This document shows, piece by piece, positions 38,615-46,634 of a DNA stretch of 64,000 bases; the first letter of the stretch is position 1, and each line of letters starts with the position of its first letter. The notes under the pieces were generated by a model, which ran no database searches, was not told the DNA's origin, and was given only the letters and a program-made list of their open reading frames with translations. This DNA is from Anaeromicrobium sp. GTDB lineage: Bacteria > Bacillota > Clostridia > Peptostreptococcales > Thermotaleaceae. The translations under genes and the position numbers were made by a program. Location of the stretch: the NCBI RefSeq assembly GCF_025210435.1, contig NZ_JAOART010000105.1:1-64000 (forward strand), written 5' to 3'.

Positions 38615-39292
38615 TTATATCAGAATATCTTCAATATTACGTATATCTTTTATGGTTACGGTACTTCTATCAAAATCTATTATACCTTCATCCCTTAACT
38701 TTATCATCTCTCTAGATAAGGATGGTCTTTGAACACCCATATACTTTGCTAGGCCCTCCCTAGACATACTTAACTTTATTTTTAAACTCTTTTGCTTTTT
38801 ATGTTCTTCAAATAGATAAAAACATATTTTTTCCCTTAGGGTATCTAAGGATAATTCTTTTACTTTTTTATTGAGCATTAATATTTTATTAGATAACAAA
38901 TTCATAAAGTTTTTGAGGATAATTTCATTTTGACTACATATTTTAACTATTTCTTCTTTAGGTATGAAAATTATTTTAGATCTAGCAACAGATATGACAG
39001 TGGCTGGATATTGATTAAAATTAGAAAACATTATGGCCTCTCCAAATATATGGGATTTCTTCAATTGGGTCAAGGTTACATTCTTGCCACTTGAATATAT
39101 CTTTCTTATTTCTATGGTCCCATCTATTATTATTCCCAGCAAACTACAATCATCTTCCTCAAAGGCCACCACAGAATCCTTAGCATATTCCCCTATCTTA
39201 TAATTAATCTTCCTAATTATCTTTTCTATTTCTTCCTCATGTACATTTTTAAATAACATACACTTATTCAATATTCCTATTATATTTTTCAT
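38615..39292 (-). CDS. Crp/Fnr-family transcription regulator
   Basis: About 225 residues, the normal family length, from the ATG at 39292 (AAGGAG nine bases upstream). A cyclic-nucleotide-binding-like beta roll (about 10-125) with IIIDGTIEIRKIYSSGKNVTL and GEAIMFSNFNQYPATVISV is followed by a Crp-type helix-turn-helix at about 170-205 (MSREGLAKYMGVQRPSLSRE). There is no cysteine cluster of the Fnr type. It is divergent from the ferredoxin-like gene and probably controls it. This pair is common in anaerobic Clostridia. The effector is unknown. Confidence 0.88.
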   Translation of the reverse strand: MKNIIGILNKCMLFKNVHEEEIEKIIRKINYKIGEYAKDSVVAFEEDDCSLLGIIIDGTIEIRKIYSSGKNVTLTQLKKSHIFGEAIMFSNFNQYPATVISVARSKIIFIPKEEIVKICSQNEIILKNFMNLLSNKILMLNKKVKELSLDTLREKICFYLFEEHKKQKSLKIKLSMSREGLAKYMGVQRPSLSREMIKLRDEGIIDFDRSTVTIKDIRNIEDILI

Positions 39293-39446
39293 TGAAAATT
39301 TCTCCTTTTTTATTTTTGAAAACAAATCCCTAATAGAATTTATTATACTCCCAATTTTTTCTTCGGTAACATTTATTACATACATAACTTTTAATTATAA
39401 GTATACTATACTCATAAAAGAACATTAACAAAAGGAGGAAATTAAA

Positions 39447-40163
39447 ATGAAAAGAAAAATAATTCATATAGATCAAGATAAATGCAACGGATGTAGATTA
39501 TGCGTAGATGCCTGTCATGAGGGTGCTATCCAAATGATAGATAATAAAGCCACCCTAGTTAGTGATAAATACTGTGATGGACTTGGAGATTGTCTTCCTG
39601 TTTGTCCTACTGATGCTATTAAAATGGTAGAGAGGGAAGCAGATCCCTTTGATGAAGAAGCTGTAAAAGAAAGAATGGAGATGAAGAAAAAAATGGAACC
39701 AATGCCCTGCGGTTGTCCTGGGACCCATGCAAAAAAAATACAGAAAAAAATACCTAAAGTAGTAACAACGGACACTACTCAAAAAAATACCTTTTTACCA
39801 TCCCAATTAAATCAATGGCCTATACAACTTAGATTAGTAAACCCTAACAACGATTACTTTGAAGGGGCTAACCTATTAGTAGCAGCCGATTGTACAGCCT
39901 TCTCCTATGGAAACTTCCACGAGGACTTCATCAAGGACCACATAACTGTCATAGGTTGTCCTAAATTAGATGATAATAACTATAACGTGGAAAAATTAAC
40001 TGCCATAATAAAAAATAATAATATTAAGAGCATAAAGGTAATTAGAATGGAAGTTCCATGCTGCACAGGAATGACTAAGGCAGTAAAGGAAGCCATGCTA
40101 AATGCTAGAAAGATTGTAGATTATAAAGAAGTCATAATAGGAATAGACGGAAATATTAGATAA
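39447..40163 (+). CDS. Ferredoxin-like iron-sulfur protein
   Basis: 238 residues. The N-terminal 70 residues are a two-[4Fe-4S] ferredoxin: CNGCRLCVDACHEGAI and CDGLGDCLPVCPTDAI. A linker with CGCPG follows, then a domain of about 130 residues with LLVAADCTAFSYGNFHEDF, TVIGCPKLDD and VPCCTGM, which adds several cysteines. Its role is electron transfer, probably in nitrosative or oxidative stress, judged from the family's usual place beside Crp-type regulators and hydroxylamine reductase. AAAGGAGG precedes the ATG. Confidence 0.87.
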   Translation: MKRKIIHIDQDKCNGCRLCVDACHEGAIQMIDNKATLVSDKYCDGLGDCLPVCPTDAIKMVEREADPFDEEAVKERMEMKKKMEPMPCGCPGTHAKKIQKKIPKVVTTDTTQKNTFLPSQLNQWPIQLRLVNPNNDYFEGANLLVAADCTAFSYGNFHEDFIKDHITVIGCPKLDDNNYNVEKLTAIIKNNNIKSIKVIRMEVPCCTGMTKAVKEAMLNARKIVDYKEVIIGIDGNIR

Positions 40164-40179
40164 TGTTTAGTAATAAAAC

Positions 40180-40215
40180 AAAGGCATCCTAATAACAATA
40201 AAAAGGATGCCTTTT
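40180..40215 (+). terminator. Terminator after the ferredoxin-like gene
   Basis: AAAGGCATCCT, 13-base loop, AGGATGCCTTTT. Confidence 0.85.
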
Positions 40216-40226
40216 ATAGTATTAGA

Positions 40227-40378
40227 CATATTCAAAAAATAAATTAGCCATTTCACTGGTTATTTGAATCATTTTCTTCGTTATGGAATCCCTCACATAG
40301 GTTTAATATACTCACTCCCCATGCCTTGAAAATAATCCAAATTCCTCAGGGACCTGACTAGTTTATTTTTTTCATATG
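40227..40378. repeat. Palindromic repeat family B, copy 1 (152 bp)
   Basis: Nearly the same as 61391-61542 in inverted orientation and of the same length. Each end of about 60 bp is an imperfect inverted copy of the other (CATAT-AAATAAA-TAGTCA blocks). It lies directly past the stop of the GH26 gene, in a convergent intergenic region. No reading frame. Confidence 0.8.
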
Positions 40379-40380
40379 CC

Positions 40381-41937
40381 TTATTCTTCAATTTTATCTG
40401 TGTTCTCTTTAAAGTACTTTAGCCTTTCTCTAAAGGTCTTTATATACTCCTCATTTTGGTCCATTCTATATATTCTAGCAGGCTTCATATTTGTATCCCA
40501 ATCAATACCATTCCACCAAATGGCCACCTTTATATTTGGATATTTATTAGAGGCAAAACCATCAAACATATCATTTATCCATTTTACCTTATCTCCACCT
40601 GCAGCAGTTGACCCAAATTCTGTAATCATAAAGGGTTGTTCAAAAATAGACATATATTCTTCATAAACAGGTGGGTAAATTTCATCAAATTCTCTCCAAA
40701 TCTCCCCTTCATAATAATTTCCCGTATTGTATCCAGTAATTCCTATAATATCCACATACTCATCACCTGGATAATAATTTAAATAATGGTTCCATTTAAA
40801 ACCTGGAAAAGACAAATCATGTGGATTCCATACCCATAGGACATTGTCCACTTGATTTTTTTCAAAAATACCATAAACATATTTCCATACTTCCTTATAA
40901 AGATTTGTATCCTTAGAACTATGATAGCTAGAATAAACACACCAATCCCCATTCATTTCATTGTTCAATCTAAAAAGAACAGGATGATTAAACTCTTTCA
41001 CCTTTTTTGCATATTCATTAAAATAATCATCATATTTTCCATTTAATATATCATATGTAACACTGGCATTATCCCCTTCCATAAACATAGTTTGAAGGGT
41101 TAATTCCACATAATGATTGCCTTCATAGGCTCTTTTCATTTCTTCCATGGGAAAAATTCCATCCAATGATTGATACTTAAGTACAAACTGGAAAGTGTAA
41201 TCTATTCTATCTTCTAAGCTATTTAAATATGCGAAATCCGTTGGGGCATTATATTCAAAAATCCCCCATCTTAATCTATCACTTTCCATAAAATATCTAT
41301 TATAAAATTCTTTTGTTTCATCATTTAAATTTCTTTCTATTGATTTAAACTTCACATTGACCTTGTGGTCCCCACATTTTTGTACTAATTGAAAAGTATT
41401 AATAATGTCCATATAAGACTCGTAACTCTCAAAGGGTGTTGTTGATTTCATAATAATCGTATAAACTTCCTTGTGATTTTTAATAATCTCTGCACTTACA
41501 TAATAATTTTTATCATTTTGTACCTTAGATAACTTTTTTCGTTCCCATTTAAGTAAATGGGTCTTCATACCATTTACATATATGGTATCTTCATATTCCT
41601 TATGGTGGTCCTTCAGGTTTTTTAAAAATAGATTACTATAATATGTATAGGCCTTAGATGAATGCTCTGTGTTTTTAAAATTATCATAATATATTTCAAT
41701 TTCCCTATCTTTATTCCTTATTACTGTCTTAACCTTGGATAAGGTTCTATCCACTTCCATATCCATAGGATAATTGATCATATATCCATCTACATAATTT
41801 ATACATGTTTCATATGATATCTTCTTCTCAGGCAAATCCATTGACTGGGAAGGCTTTTTGTTTCCTGTATCTGCATAAACAAAAATACTTGAAAAGCAAA
41901 TGATGAATGCACATAATACTAAGCCAATTTTCTTCAT
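40381..41937 (-). CDS. Secreted GH26-family glycoside hydrolase
   Basis: About 518 residues with a signal peptide (MKKIGLVLCAFIICFSSIFVYA) and no membrane anchor. The N-terminal 180 residues are an extra domain of unknown fold. The C-terminal half is a clan GH-A barrel of the GH26 type: the acid/base glutamate in RLNNEMNGDW (E327) and the nucleophile in MITEFGS (E440), plus VLWVWNPHD. GH26 enzymes cut beta-mannans or related beta-glucans; many bacterial members act on their own exopolysaccharide. ATG 41937 is 12 bases from GGGAGG, rather long, but the signal peptide supports it. Confidence 0.85.
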   Translation of the reverse strand: MKKIGLVLCAFIICFSSIFVYADTGNKKPSQSMDLPEKKISYETCINYVDGYMINYPMDMEVDRTLSKVKTVIRNKDREIEIYYDNFKNTEHSSKAYTYYSNLFLKNLKDHHKEYEDTIYVNGMKTHLLKWERKKLSKVQNDKNYYVSAEIIKNHKEVYTIIMKSTTPFESYESYMDIINTFQLVQKCGDHKVNVKFKSIERNLNDETKEFYNRYFMESDRLRWGIFEYNAPTDFAYLNSLEDRIDYTFQFVLKYQSLDGIFPMEEMKRAYEGNHYVELTLQTMFMEGDNASVTYDILNGKYDDYFNEYAKKVKEFNHPVLFRLNNEMNGDWCVYSSYHSSKDTNLYKEVWKYVYGIFEKNQVDNVLWVWNPHDLSFPGFKWNHYLNYYPGDEYVDIIGITGYNTGNYYEGEIWREFDEIYPPVYEEYMSIFEQPFMITEFGSTAAGGDKVKWINDMFDGFASNKYPNIKVAIWWNGIDWDTNMKPARIYRMDQNEEYIKTFRERLKYFKENTDKIEE

Positions 41938-42050
41938 ATTTTTTATTTTCCTCCCTTTAAAATGTACCATTTTTCCTTTTTTTACAATTATAACATAATC
42001 CTCAAGGGGATAGAACGACTATTCTATCATAGGATTTACCTAGGACATAC

Positions 42051-42091
42051 AAAAAAATCACACCCTTTACCTTCTAAGGTGTGATTTTTTT
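42051..42091 (-). terminator. Terminator of the LUD gene
   Basis: AAAAAATCACACC, 13-base loop, GGTGTGATTTTTTT; symmetrical and able to act both ways. Confidence 0.85.
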
Positions 42092-42113
42092 ATATCCCTA
42101 ATTTTTAATCTTA

Positions 42114-42755
42114 CTAATATCCTAAGGATTCTTCCACTAATATTACATGGATTCTATCTTTATCCATTTGCTTTTTAATTAAAACATAATCACTACAGAT
42201 TCTTTCTGGTGAACTACATTCTACACAATATCCTAGCTCCTTACAGGGAGTTTTTCTATCTAGTCTTTTCGTATTAGCTGGGGCTGCTATCCTTTCATTT
42301 CTGCCTATAGCCTCTTTCACATCCTTCACTATCTTATTGACTCCAGCTACTACTATGACCTTATCTGGTCCATAGATCATGGCAGCAACACGATTTCCAC
42401 GGCCATCCACATTGTATAAATAGCCCTCCTCCGTAATTGCATTAGTACTAGTAAAATATCCATCTGCACAGAAACTCTTTCTATATATATCCTTAATGTG
42501 AGCAGGAGTTAAACCTTCCTTATATCTATCTAGAAAATTATAATCTCCATTCCTTAAAAATTCCACAACTCCACATTCAGCCAAAGATACAGAACCTCCC
42601 ACAGAAACCGTATCTCCCTTATTGATTAAATTTCTTATTATACCTACCACATCTTCTTTCCTTCTAGCATGATATCCATTCATATTGTTTTTCTTTAAAG
42701 CCTCAATAGTCCTGTCAATCCTTTTTTCCACAACCCACTTTGCATTCTTATCCAT
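42114..42755 (-). CDS. LUD-domain protein (lactate utilisation type)
   Basis: 213 residues of the LUD/DUF162 family, related to LutC and the C-terminal part of LutB. Seen: SVGGSVSLAECG near residue 55, FTSTNAITEEGYLYNVDGRGNRVAAMIYGP split over the middle (here only the order is given), and a C-terminal cysteine group CKELGYCVECSSPERIC. LUD proteins bind an unidentified ligand and take part in lactate oxidation; single short members in Clostridia have no proven role. GGAGG precedes the ATG. It stands alone with its own terminator. Confidence 0.8.
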   Translation of the reverse strand: MDKNAKWVVEKRIDRTIEALKKNNMNGYHARRKEDVVGIIRNLINKGDTVSVGGSVSLAECGVVEFLRNGDYNFLDRYKEGLTPAHIKDIYRKSFCADGYFTSTNAITEEGYLYNVDGRGNRVAAMIYGPDKVIVVAGVNKIVKDVKEAIGRNERIAAPANTKRLDRKTPCKELGYCVECSSPERICSDYVLIKKQMDKDRIHVILVEESLGY

Positions 42756-42807
42756 AGTTATTCCCTCCTAAATTAGCTTTTTTATTATACATAAATTTAT
42801 CATCTCA

Positions 42808-42834
42808 AAGCTTTGTTTATACAGTAACTTACCT
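42808..42834. repeat. Partial repeat family A flank
   Basis: AAGC-GTTTATACAGTAACTT-CCT resembles the AAGCAAGTTTATACGGTAAC block at 63342. It overlaps the last codons and stop of the transglutaminase-like gene. Confidence 0.35.
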
Positions 42835-43881
42835 ATATATTATCCTTATCTTAAAAGAATCATCAAATACCTTATAACTATAACTTATTTTTGTATTATA
42901 CCTATTTTCTCTTAACATATCTTCAATTAACTTATCCACATTCATATTAGTATTATCTACCTTTAAATATATATATTCAATCCTATTCTCTACAGCAACC
43001 CTTATCCTTTCCTTAAATTCATCTTCACCTTTAGCATAATCTGTCATACCCAAATTATTCTTATAATAATTAACGTTTATAGTATCACATTTAGGATATA
43101 TTTCCCTATTCCACTGATGGTCCTTTTCCATTTCCCCATCATCTATGAAAAAATAATCATAACTCAACATATCCATCTTTTCATAATAGGGATCATCAAA
43201 GGTTAAATCCACATGATAATATTTATCCTCTAGTTTCACCATAGTCCATGCATGGTTATCACCTTTTACACTTATACATTCCATTCCTAATTTCTTTAGG
43301 ATTAACATGAAAGCCTTAGAATAACCATCACATACCCCTACCTTTTTAACAAGGGGTCCATAGGCCGTATGCTCCCAATGGGGTATTTTCCCACTTTTGA
43401 ATCCTTCATAATCATACCTAGTATTATTTATTATATAATCATGGACTGCTATTATTTTTTCAAAATCTGTCATGTCTTCCCTTATTATTTCATCTATTAT
43501 TTCATGGGCCTTCATATGAGCTTCTTTCATTCTCTTTTTTATATCATCCCTAGTGTAGCTATATTCAAAGTATATATTTTTAATATTTCCATTTCCCCTA
43601 GAATATTCGTACTTTATACGGCTTACATAGTTTAAATGATCATAGTCCATAAATGCCTTTTTTATTACATGATCTATACCTTTTTTGAAGGGAACTGATT
43701 CAGAGGTTTGTTCATTAATTGATACATTTTTAATTCCCTTTACTATGGTATCATATAGATATTGAAATTCTTCTTCAGTGTATCCGCTATTTTTTAAATA
43801 ATAGTCCTCACCTAATTCTCCTCCATATGCAGTGCTAAATAATAGTAAGCTAATGAAAATACCAAATAATATTCTTTTCAT
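42829..43881 (-). CDS. Secreted transglutaminase-like protein
   Basis: About 350 residues with a signal peptide (MKRILFGIFISLLLFSTAYG). A transglutaminase-like core is clear: the cysteine in VKKVGVCDGYSKAFMLILKK, histidine in VKGDNHAWTMVKLED and aspartate in YYHVDLTFDDPY, all three of the papain-like triad. Bacterial members act as cell-wall or surface peptidases rather than cross-linkers. About 60 C-terminal residues form a small extra domain. AGGAGGGG lies four bases before ATG 43881 and overlaps the stop region of the Nudix gene, so the two are an operon. Confidence 0.87.
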   Translation of the reverse strand: MKRILFGIFISLLLFSTAYGGELGEDYYLKNSGYTEEEFQYLYDTIVKGIKNVSINEQTSESVPFKKGIDHVIKKAFMDYDHLNYVSRIKYEYSRGNGNIKNIYFEYSYTRDDIKKRMKEAHMKAHEIIDEIIREDMTDFEKIIAVHDYIINNTRYDYEGFKSGKIPHWEHTAYGPLVKKVGVCDGYSKAFMLILKKLGMECISVKGDNHAWTMVKLEDKYYHVDLTFDDPYYEKMDMLSYDYFFIDDGEMEKDHQWNREIYPKCDTINVNYYKNNLGMTDYAKGEDEFKERIRVAVENRIEYIYLKVDNTNMNVDKLIEDMLRENRYNTKISYSYKVFDDSFKIRIIYR

Positions 43882-43891
43882 TTTACCCCTC

Positions 43892-44353
43892 CTAGTGGAA
43901 TGTGACTTCATGAGCCATAAGTTTTTTATTTTCGTATATAAACTTTGCACTGAACATTCCCCTGTCTTCTAATAACCACTTTAGAAAAATCAAATCCCCT
44001 TCCCAGGTGGGCATGTCCAACACTTTATTATTCTCCACCCACTTCAAAACACCTTCATCAGATTCTATAATTTCACCATAAAATTCATTTGCCGTATATA
44101 AAAAAACATGCCAATCCTCATTATCTTTAAATTTAGGAAAGGTCATAATTCCCCTTAATTTAGGTTTTTTTATAATAAGTCCACTTTCTTCTTTAACTTC
44201 CCTTTTGACACAATCTTCTGGACTCTCTCCATCTTCTAATTTTCCACCTAACCCTATCCACAATCCCTTGTGAACATCATTTTTCTTTTTTATTCTATGT
44301 AAAAGTAATGTTTTATTATCCCCTTGTATATAGCATAATGTGGCTAATTTCAT
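43892..44353 (-). CDS. Nudix hydrolase, MutT/8-oxo-dGTPase type
   Basis: About 153 residues from the ATG at 44353, where the conserved KLATLCYIQGDNKTLLLHR begins; a longer frame to 44431 runs into a small palindromic repeat and is unlikely. The Nudix box is GGKLEDGESPEDCVKREVKE-ESG, matching GX5EX7REUXEEXGU. The KNDVHKGLWIGLGGK stretch is typical of the 8-oxo-dGTP diphosphatase group of Firmicutes. It ends 11 bases before the transglutaminase gene. Confidence 0.87.
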   Translation of the reverse strand: MKLATLCYIQGDNKTLLLHRIKKKNDVHKGLWIGLGGKLEDGESPEDCVKREVKEESGLIIKKPKLRGIMTFPKFKDNEDWHVFLYTANEFYGEIIESDEGVLKWVENNKVLDMPTWEGDLIFLKWLLEDRGMFSAKFIYENKKLMAHEVTFH

Positions 44354-44382
44354 TTTCTTCAATTCCTTTCTTATATTATGTA

Positions 44383-44437
44383 AGGTATATGAAAAAAATA
44401 AATTAGTCATTTCACTGGTTATTTTTTTCATATACCT
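44383..44437. repeat. Small palindromic relative of repeat family B
   Basis: 55 bp with perfect 19-bp arms (AGGTATATGAAAAAAATAA and its complement) around ATTAGTCATTTCACTGG. The centre is identical to one end of the 152-bp repeat B, so this looks like a deletion derivative. It lies in the divergent region before the Nudix gene. Confidence 0.75.
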
Positions 44438-44514
44438 AAATATTTCCTTTACTATATTATAACATTATATTTTATGTTATAATTTTTAAGTATTCTTATT
44501 ATAAGGAGGAAATT

Positions 44515-44904
44515 ATGTTAATAATAGGAGTAGGTCGTAGGACCATTAAAAATTATGGATCATTAAAAACAGATTATTGTAACAGATGTTCTAATAATTC
44601 TGATTTTCAACTGCACAAACACACTAAATGGATAAGCTTATTTTTTATTCCCCTAATTCCCTACGGAAGAGATAATCTAATTGTATGTCCTAGATGTGGA
44701 TATTATGAAAAAATAGATGAAATAACTTTTACTAAACTAAAAACTGCCCTAGAAAACAAGGACCTTATCACACAGATTCCTTTAAAGCAAGAGGTTGACC
44801 CCTACAAAGGAAAAAATGAAACTCAAGTTAATTTCCTAAGGGAAATGGCTAAACATAAAGAAGAATCTTTGAAAAAAAATACCTCTAATGATGAAAACCT
44901 ATAG
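44515..44904 (+). CDS. Zinc-ribbon protein, possibly membrane-associated
   Basis: 129 residues. An N-terminal zinc ribbon with the pairs CNRC (about 22-25) and CPRC (about 62-65) frames a hydrophobic stretch WISLFFIPLIPYG that may touch the membrane. The C-terminal half is charged and helical. Families of this kind in Firmicutes have no assigned function. AAGGAGG precedes the ATG. Its last six residues SNDENL are the same as those of the convergent UBA-like protein because a perfect inverted repeat covers both 3' ends. Confidence 0.75.
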   Translation: MLIIGVGRRTIKNYGSLKTDYCNRCSNNSDFQLHKHTKWISLFFIPLIPYGRDNLIVCPRCGYYEKIDEITFTKLKTALENKDLITQIPLKQEVDPYKGKNETQVNFLREMAKHKEESLKKNTSNDENL

Positions 44905-44932
44905 TTAAAAACTATAGGTTTTCATCATTAGA
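44884..44932. repeat. Perfect inverted repeat encoding both C-termini
   Basis: Arms of 23 bp with a 3-bp centre. Each arm carries the last codons and UAG stop of one of two convergent genes, so both proteins end in SNDENL. It may act as a weak bidirectional terminator, but no clear U-tract follows on either strand. Confidence 0.9.
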
Positions 44933-45367
44933 TGGTTTTGTTGGATATATTATTATTTCATTTTCACTTTCTCTTTTTATTTCTTCTATCCTAGATTTTT
45001 TAACCTTTCCCTTAATCTTAGTCCCCATATTCATCATATTATCAGCTATATTCTTAGCCCTATCCTTAATATGATAATCATCCCTAATCTGTTCTACTCT
45101 ATCTTTTCCCTTTTTAGCCATTTGACGAGTTGAGTTTATTATTTCTTTACCCTTATCTGAAACTTCATATTCATTGTATATATCTTGAGCTTTCTTGCTT
45201 ATCTTACTCACTATATTATTTTCCTGCTTTTGGATTTCTATTTTTTCTTCTAAATAAATTATAGAATCCAATACGTCTCCATTATTTATTTCCAAAGCCT
45301 CTTTAATATCCTTATATGTACATCCAGTTCTTTCTCTTACCATGTCCACCTTTTCTAAAGTAATCAT
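44912..45367 (-). CDS. UBA-like domain protein
   Basis: 151 residues. The N-terminal 42 residues (ITLEKVDMVRERTGCTYKDI, then NNGDVLDSIIYLEE) form a UBA/EF-Ts N-domain-like three-helix fold; the same segment is common in clostridial DUF4342-type proteins. The rest is a charged helical region with repeats of the KGKEIINSTRQMAKKGKDR type and no membrane helix. Function unknown. Start at ATG 45367 with GGGGG upstream. It is convergent with the zinc-ribbon gene. Confidence 0.75.
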   Translation of the reverse strand: MITLEKVDMVRERTGCTYKDIKEALEINNGDVLDSIIYLEEKIEIQKQENNIVSKISKKAQDIYNEYEVSDKGKEIINSTRQMAKKGKDRVEQIRDDYHIKDRAKNIADNMMNMGTKIKGKVKKSRIEEIKRESENEIIIYPTKPSNDENL

Positions 45368-45477
45368 ATTGACACCCCCTATAACTTTCCTTTATTTAAT
45401 CATATTAAAAAAAACTTTAACTTTCAAGATTTTTCTACAGATAATTACATCTTCCCCTTTCTTTTTTTATTCATATT

Positions 45478-45485
45478 GCCGATAT
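45478..45485 (+). promoter_or_regulatory. Possible sigma-D (motility) -10 element
   Basis: GCCGATAT, the exact -10 consensus of sigma-28/SigD promoters, 69 bases before the yjfB-like gene. The -35 side does not contain a clear TAAA, so support is partial. Confidence 0.4.
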
Positions 45486-45553
45486 ATAATTTATGTGATT
45501 TCTTTAAATCATAAGCGATAGTCCTAATTCAAACTAAAAGCGAGGTGAAATCT

Positions 45554-45730
45554 ATGGATATAGGTTCTTTATCAATGGCCATGAGCCAAATGAATTTAAG
45601 CCAGCAAGTATCCTTATCAGTTGCTAAAATTGCCATGAATACATCAGAAACATCTAGTGATAATCTAGTTCAAATGATGGAACAAAGTGTTAACCCTAGT
45701 GTAGGATCTAATTTAGATATTAGGTTGTAA
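45554..45730 (+). CDS. YjfB-type putative motility protein
   Basis: 58 residues. MDIGSLSMAMSQMNLSQQVS and the following AKIAMNTSE match the YjfB family of Firmicutes, small proteins linked to motility by regulation but of unknown action. The ATG at 45554 lies six bases after GAGGTG; a GTG at 45545 is inside that ribosome site. A SigD-like -10 box precedes it. Confidence 0.8.
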   Translation: MDIGSLSMAMSQMNLSQQVSLSVAKIAMNTSETSSDNLVQMMEQSVNPSVGSNLDIRL

Positions 45731-45801
45731 TATGAAAACTATATTATACACCTATTGTTGACTAATTTTATAAAATATATAATACATAACTGATTTTATG
45801 T

Positions 45802-45836
45802 AAAAGAGAATTCATTTCAATGGAATTCTCTTTTCT
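45802..45836. terminator. Shared terminator overlapping the end of the membrane protein gene
   Basis: AAAGAGAATTC, 9-base loop, GAATTCTCTTTT. It follows the yjfB-like gene and overlaps the last codons of the convergent membrane-protein gene. Confidence 0.75.
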
Positions 45837-46473
45837 TTATTGTCCAAGAAATTACACTAACTAATAGAGAGCTTATTAAGAACATAACTATTATTTTTAA
45901 GGTTATATGTTGAAAAAATTCTAAGGGTAATATGTTTATAAGAAGACTTTCCTTTTCATAAAAGGTCCATGTTCCCTCTTCAAAAAATAATTTATGAAAA
46001 TAAGTGAAATACTTATAATAATCTATACTAATCATTAAAAATAAAATAATAACAAAAACCATACTAAAAATACTTGTACCCACAAGGCCTTCTAGTAGCA
46101 CTTTCTTATTATTAAAAAATAACAATAATATTATTAAAATAATTAAAATCAATATAATATCTTTCAGTTTAAAACCATATGTATATACTCTTTTCACATC
46201 TAGCATATGGGATTTTTCCTCTTCTTTAAATACTTCTTCATTATTTAAAGAGGCCACCCTTACATCTAAGTTATGACGATCATCCTTTATATAATCTATT
46301 ATAGCCCTTCCTATAATTCTTAAATCACCTTCACTTATACTAGTTCTTTTAGCTATATTATTCTTTTCAAATTCCCTTTCATAAAACCTTTCATTAAAAG
46401 AACAATACTCAACAGACACTAATAATAAATAAATTGGCACCATAAATATTAATAAGTACTTAAAAATTTTCAT
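45817..46473 (-). CDS. Integral membrane protein, DUF1461/TIGR01906 type
   Basis: 218 residues. Four hydrophobic segments (about 5-22, 102-120, 128-152 and 190-210). The arrangement of one N-terminal helix, an extracytoplasmic domain of about 80 residues with YIKDDRHNLDVRV, and three C-terminal helices fits the TIGR01906 family, seen in Firmicutes without known function. The 3' end is shared with a bidirectional terminator. Confidence 0.75.
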   Translation of the reverse strand: MKIFKYLLIFMVPIYLLLVSVEYCSFNERFYEREFEKNNIAKRTSISEGDLRIIGRAIIDYIKDDRHNLDVRVASLNNEEVFKEEEKSHMLDVKRVYTYGFKLKDIILILIILIILLLFFNNKKVLLEGLVGTSIFSMVFVIILFLMISIDYYKYFTYFHKLFFEEGTWTFYEKESLLINILPLEFFQHITLKIIVMFLISSLLVSVISWTIKKREFH

Positions 46474-46576
46474 AGTTTAAGATTCCCTTCTTTACTAATG
46501 CCATTGCCTCCTCTAGATAAAGTTCACTCATAATATCCTATTTACAAGTATCTCCACATCTTTATTCTTCTAAACC

Positions 46577-46634
46577 TAATTATTAACTTAAAGGAGCCAT
46601 TGATTAATCAATGGCTCCTTTAAGTTAATAATTA
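46577..46634 (-). terminator. 58-bp perfect palindrome at the end of the MCP gene
   Basis: Both 29-bp halves are exactly complementary, without a spacer. It includes the stop codon and last codons of the chemoreceptor gene. The inner GGAGCCATTGATT/AATCAATGGCTCC followed by TTTAAGTTAAT is a plausible terminator. Confidence 0.8.

Noticed and set aside
39293..39385. 31-residue N-terminal extension of the Crp-type regulator
   Set aside because: A good ribosome site serves the ATG at 39292 and gives the normal family length.
44354..44431. N-terminal extension of the Nudix protein
   Set aside because: The extension would be encoded by the small palindromic repeat; the family's conserved start and a ribosome site lie at 44353.
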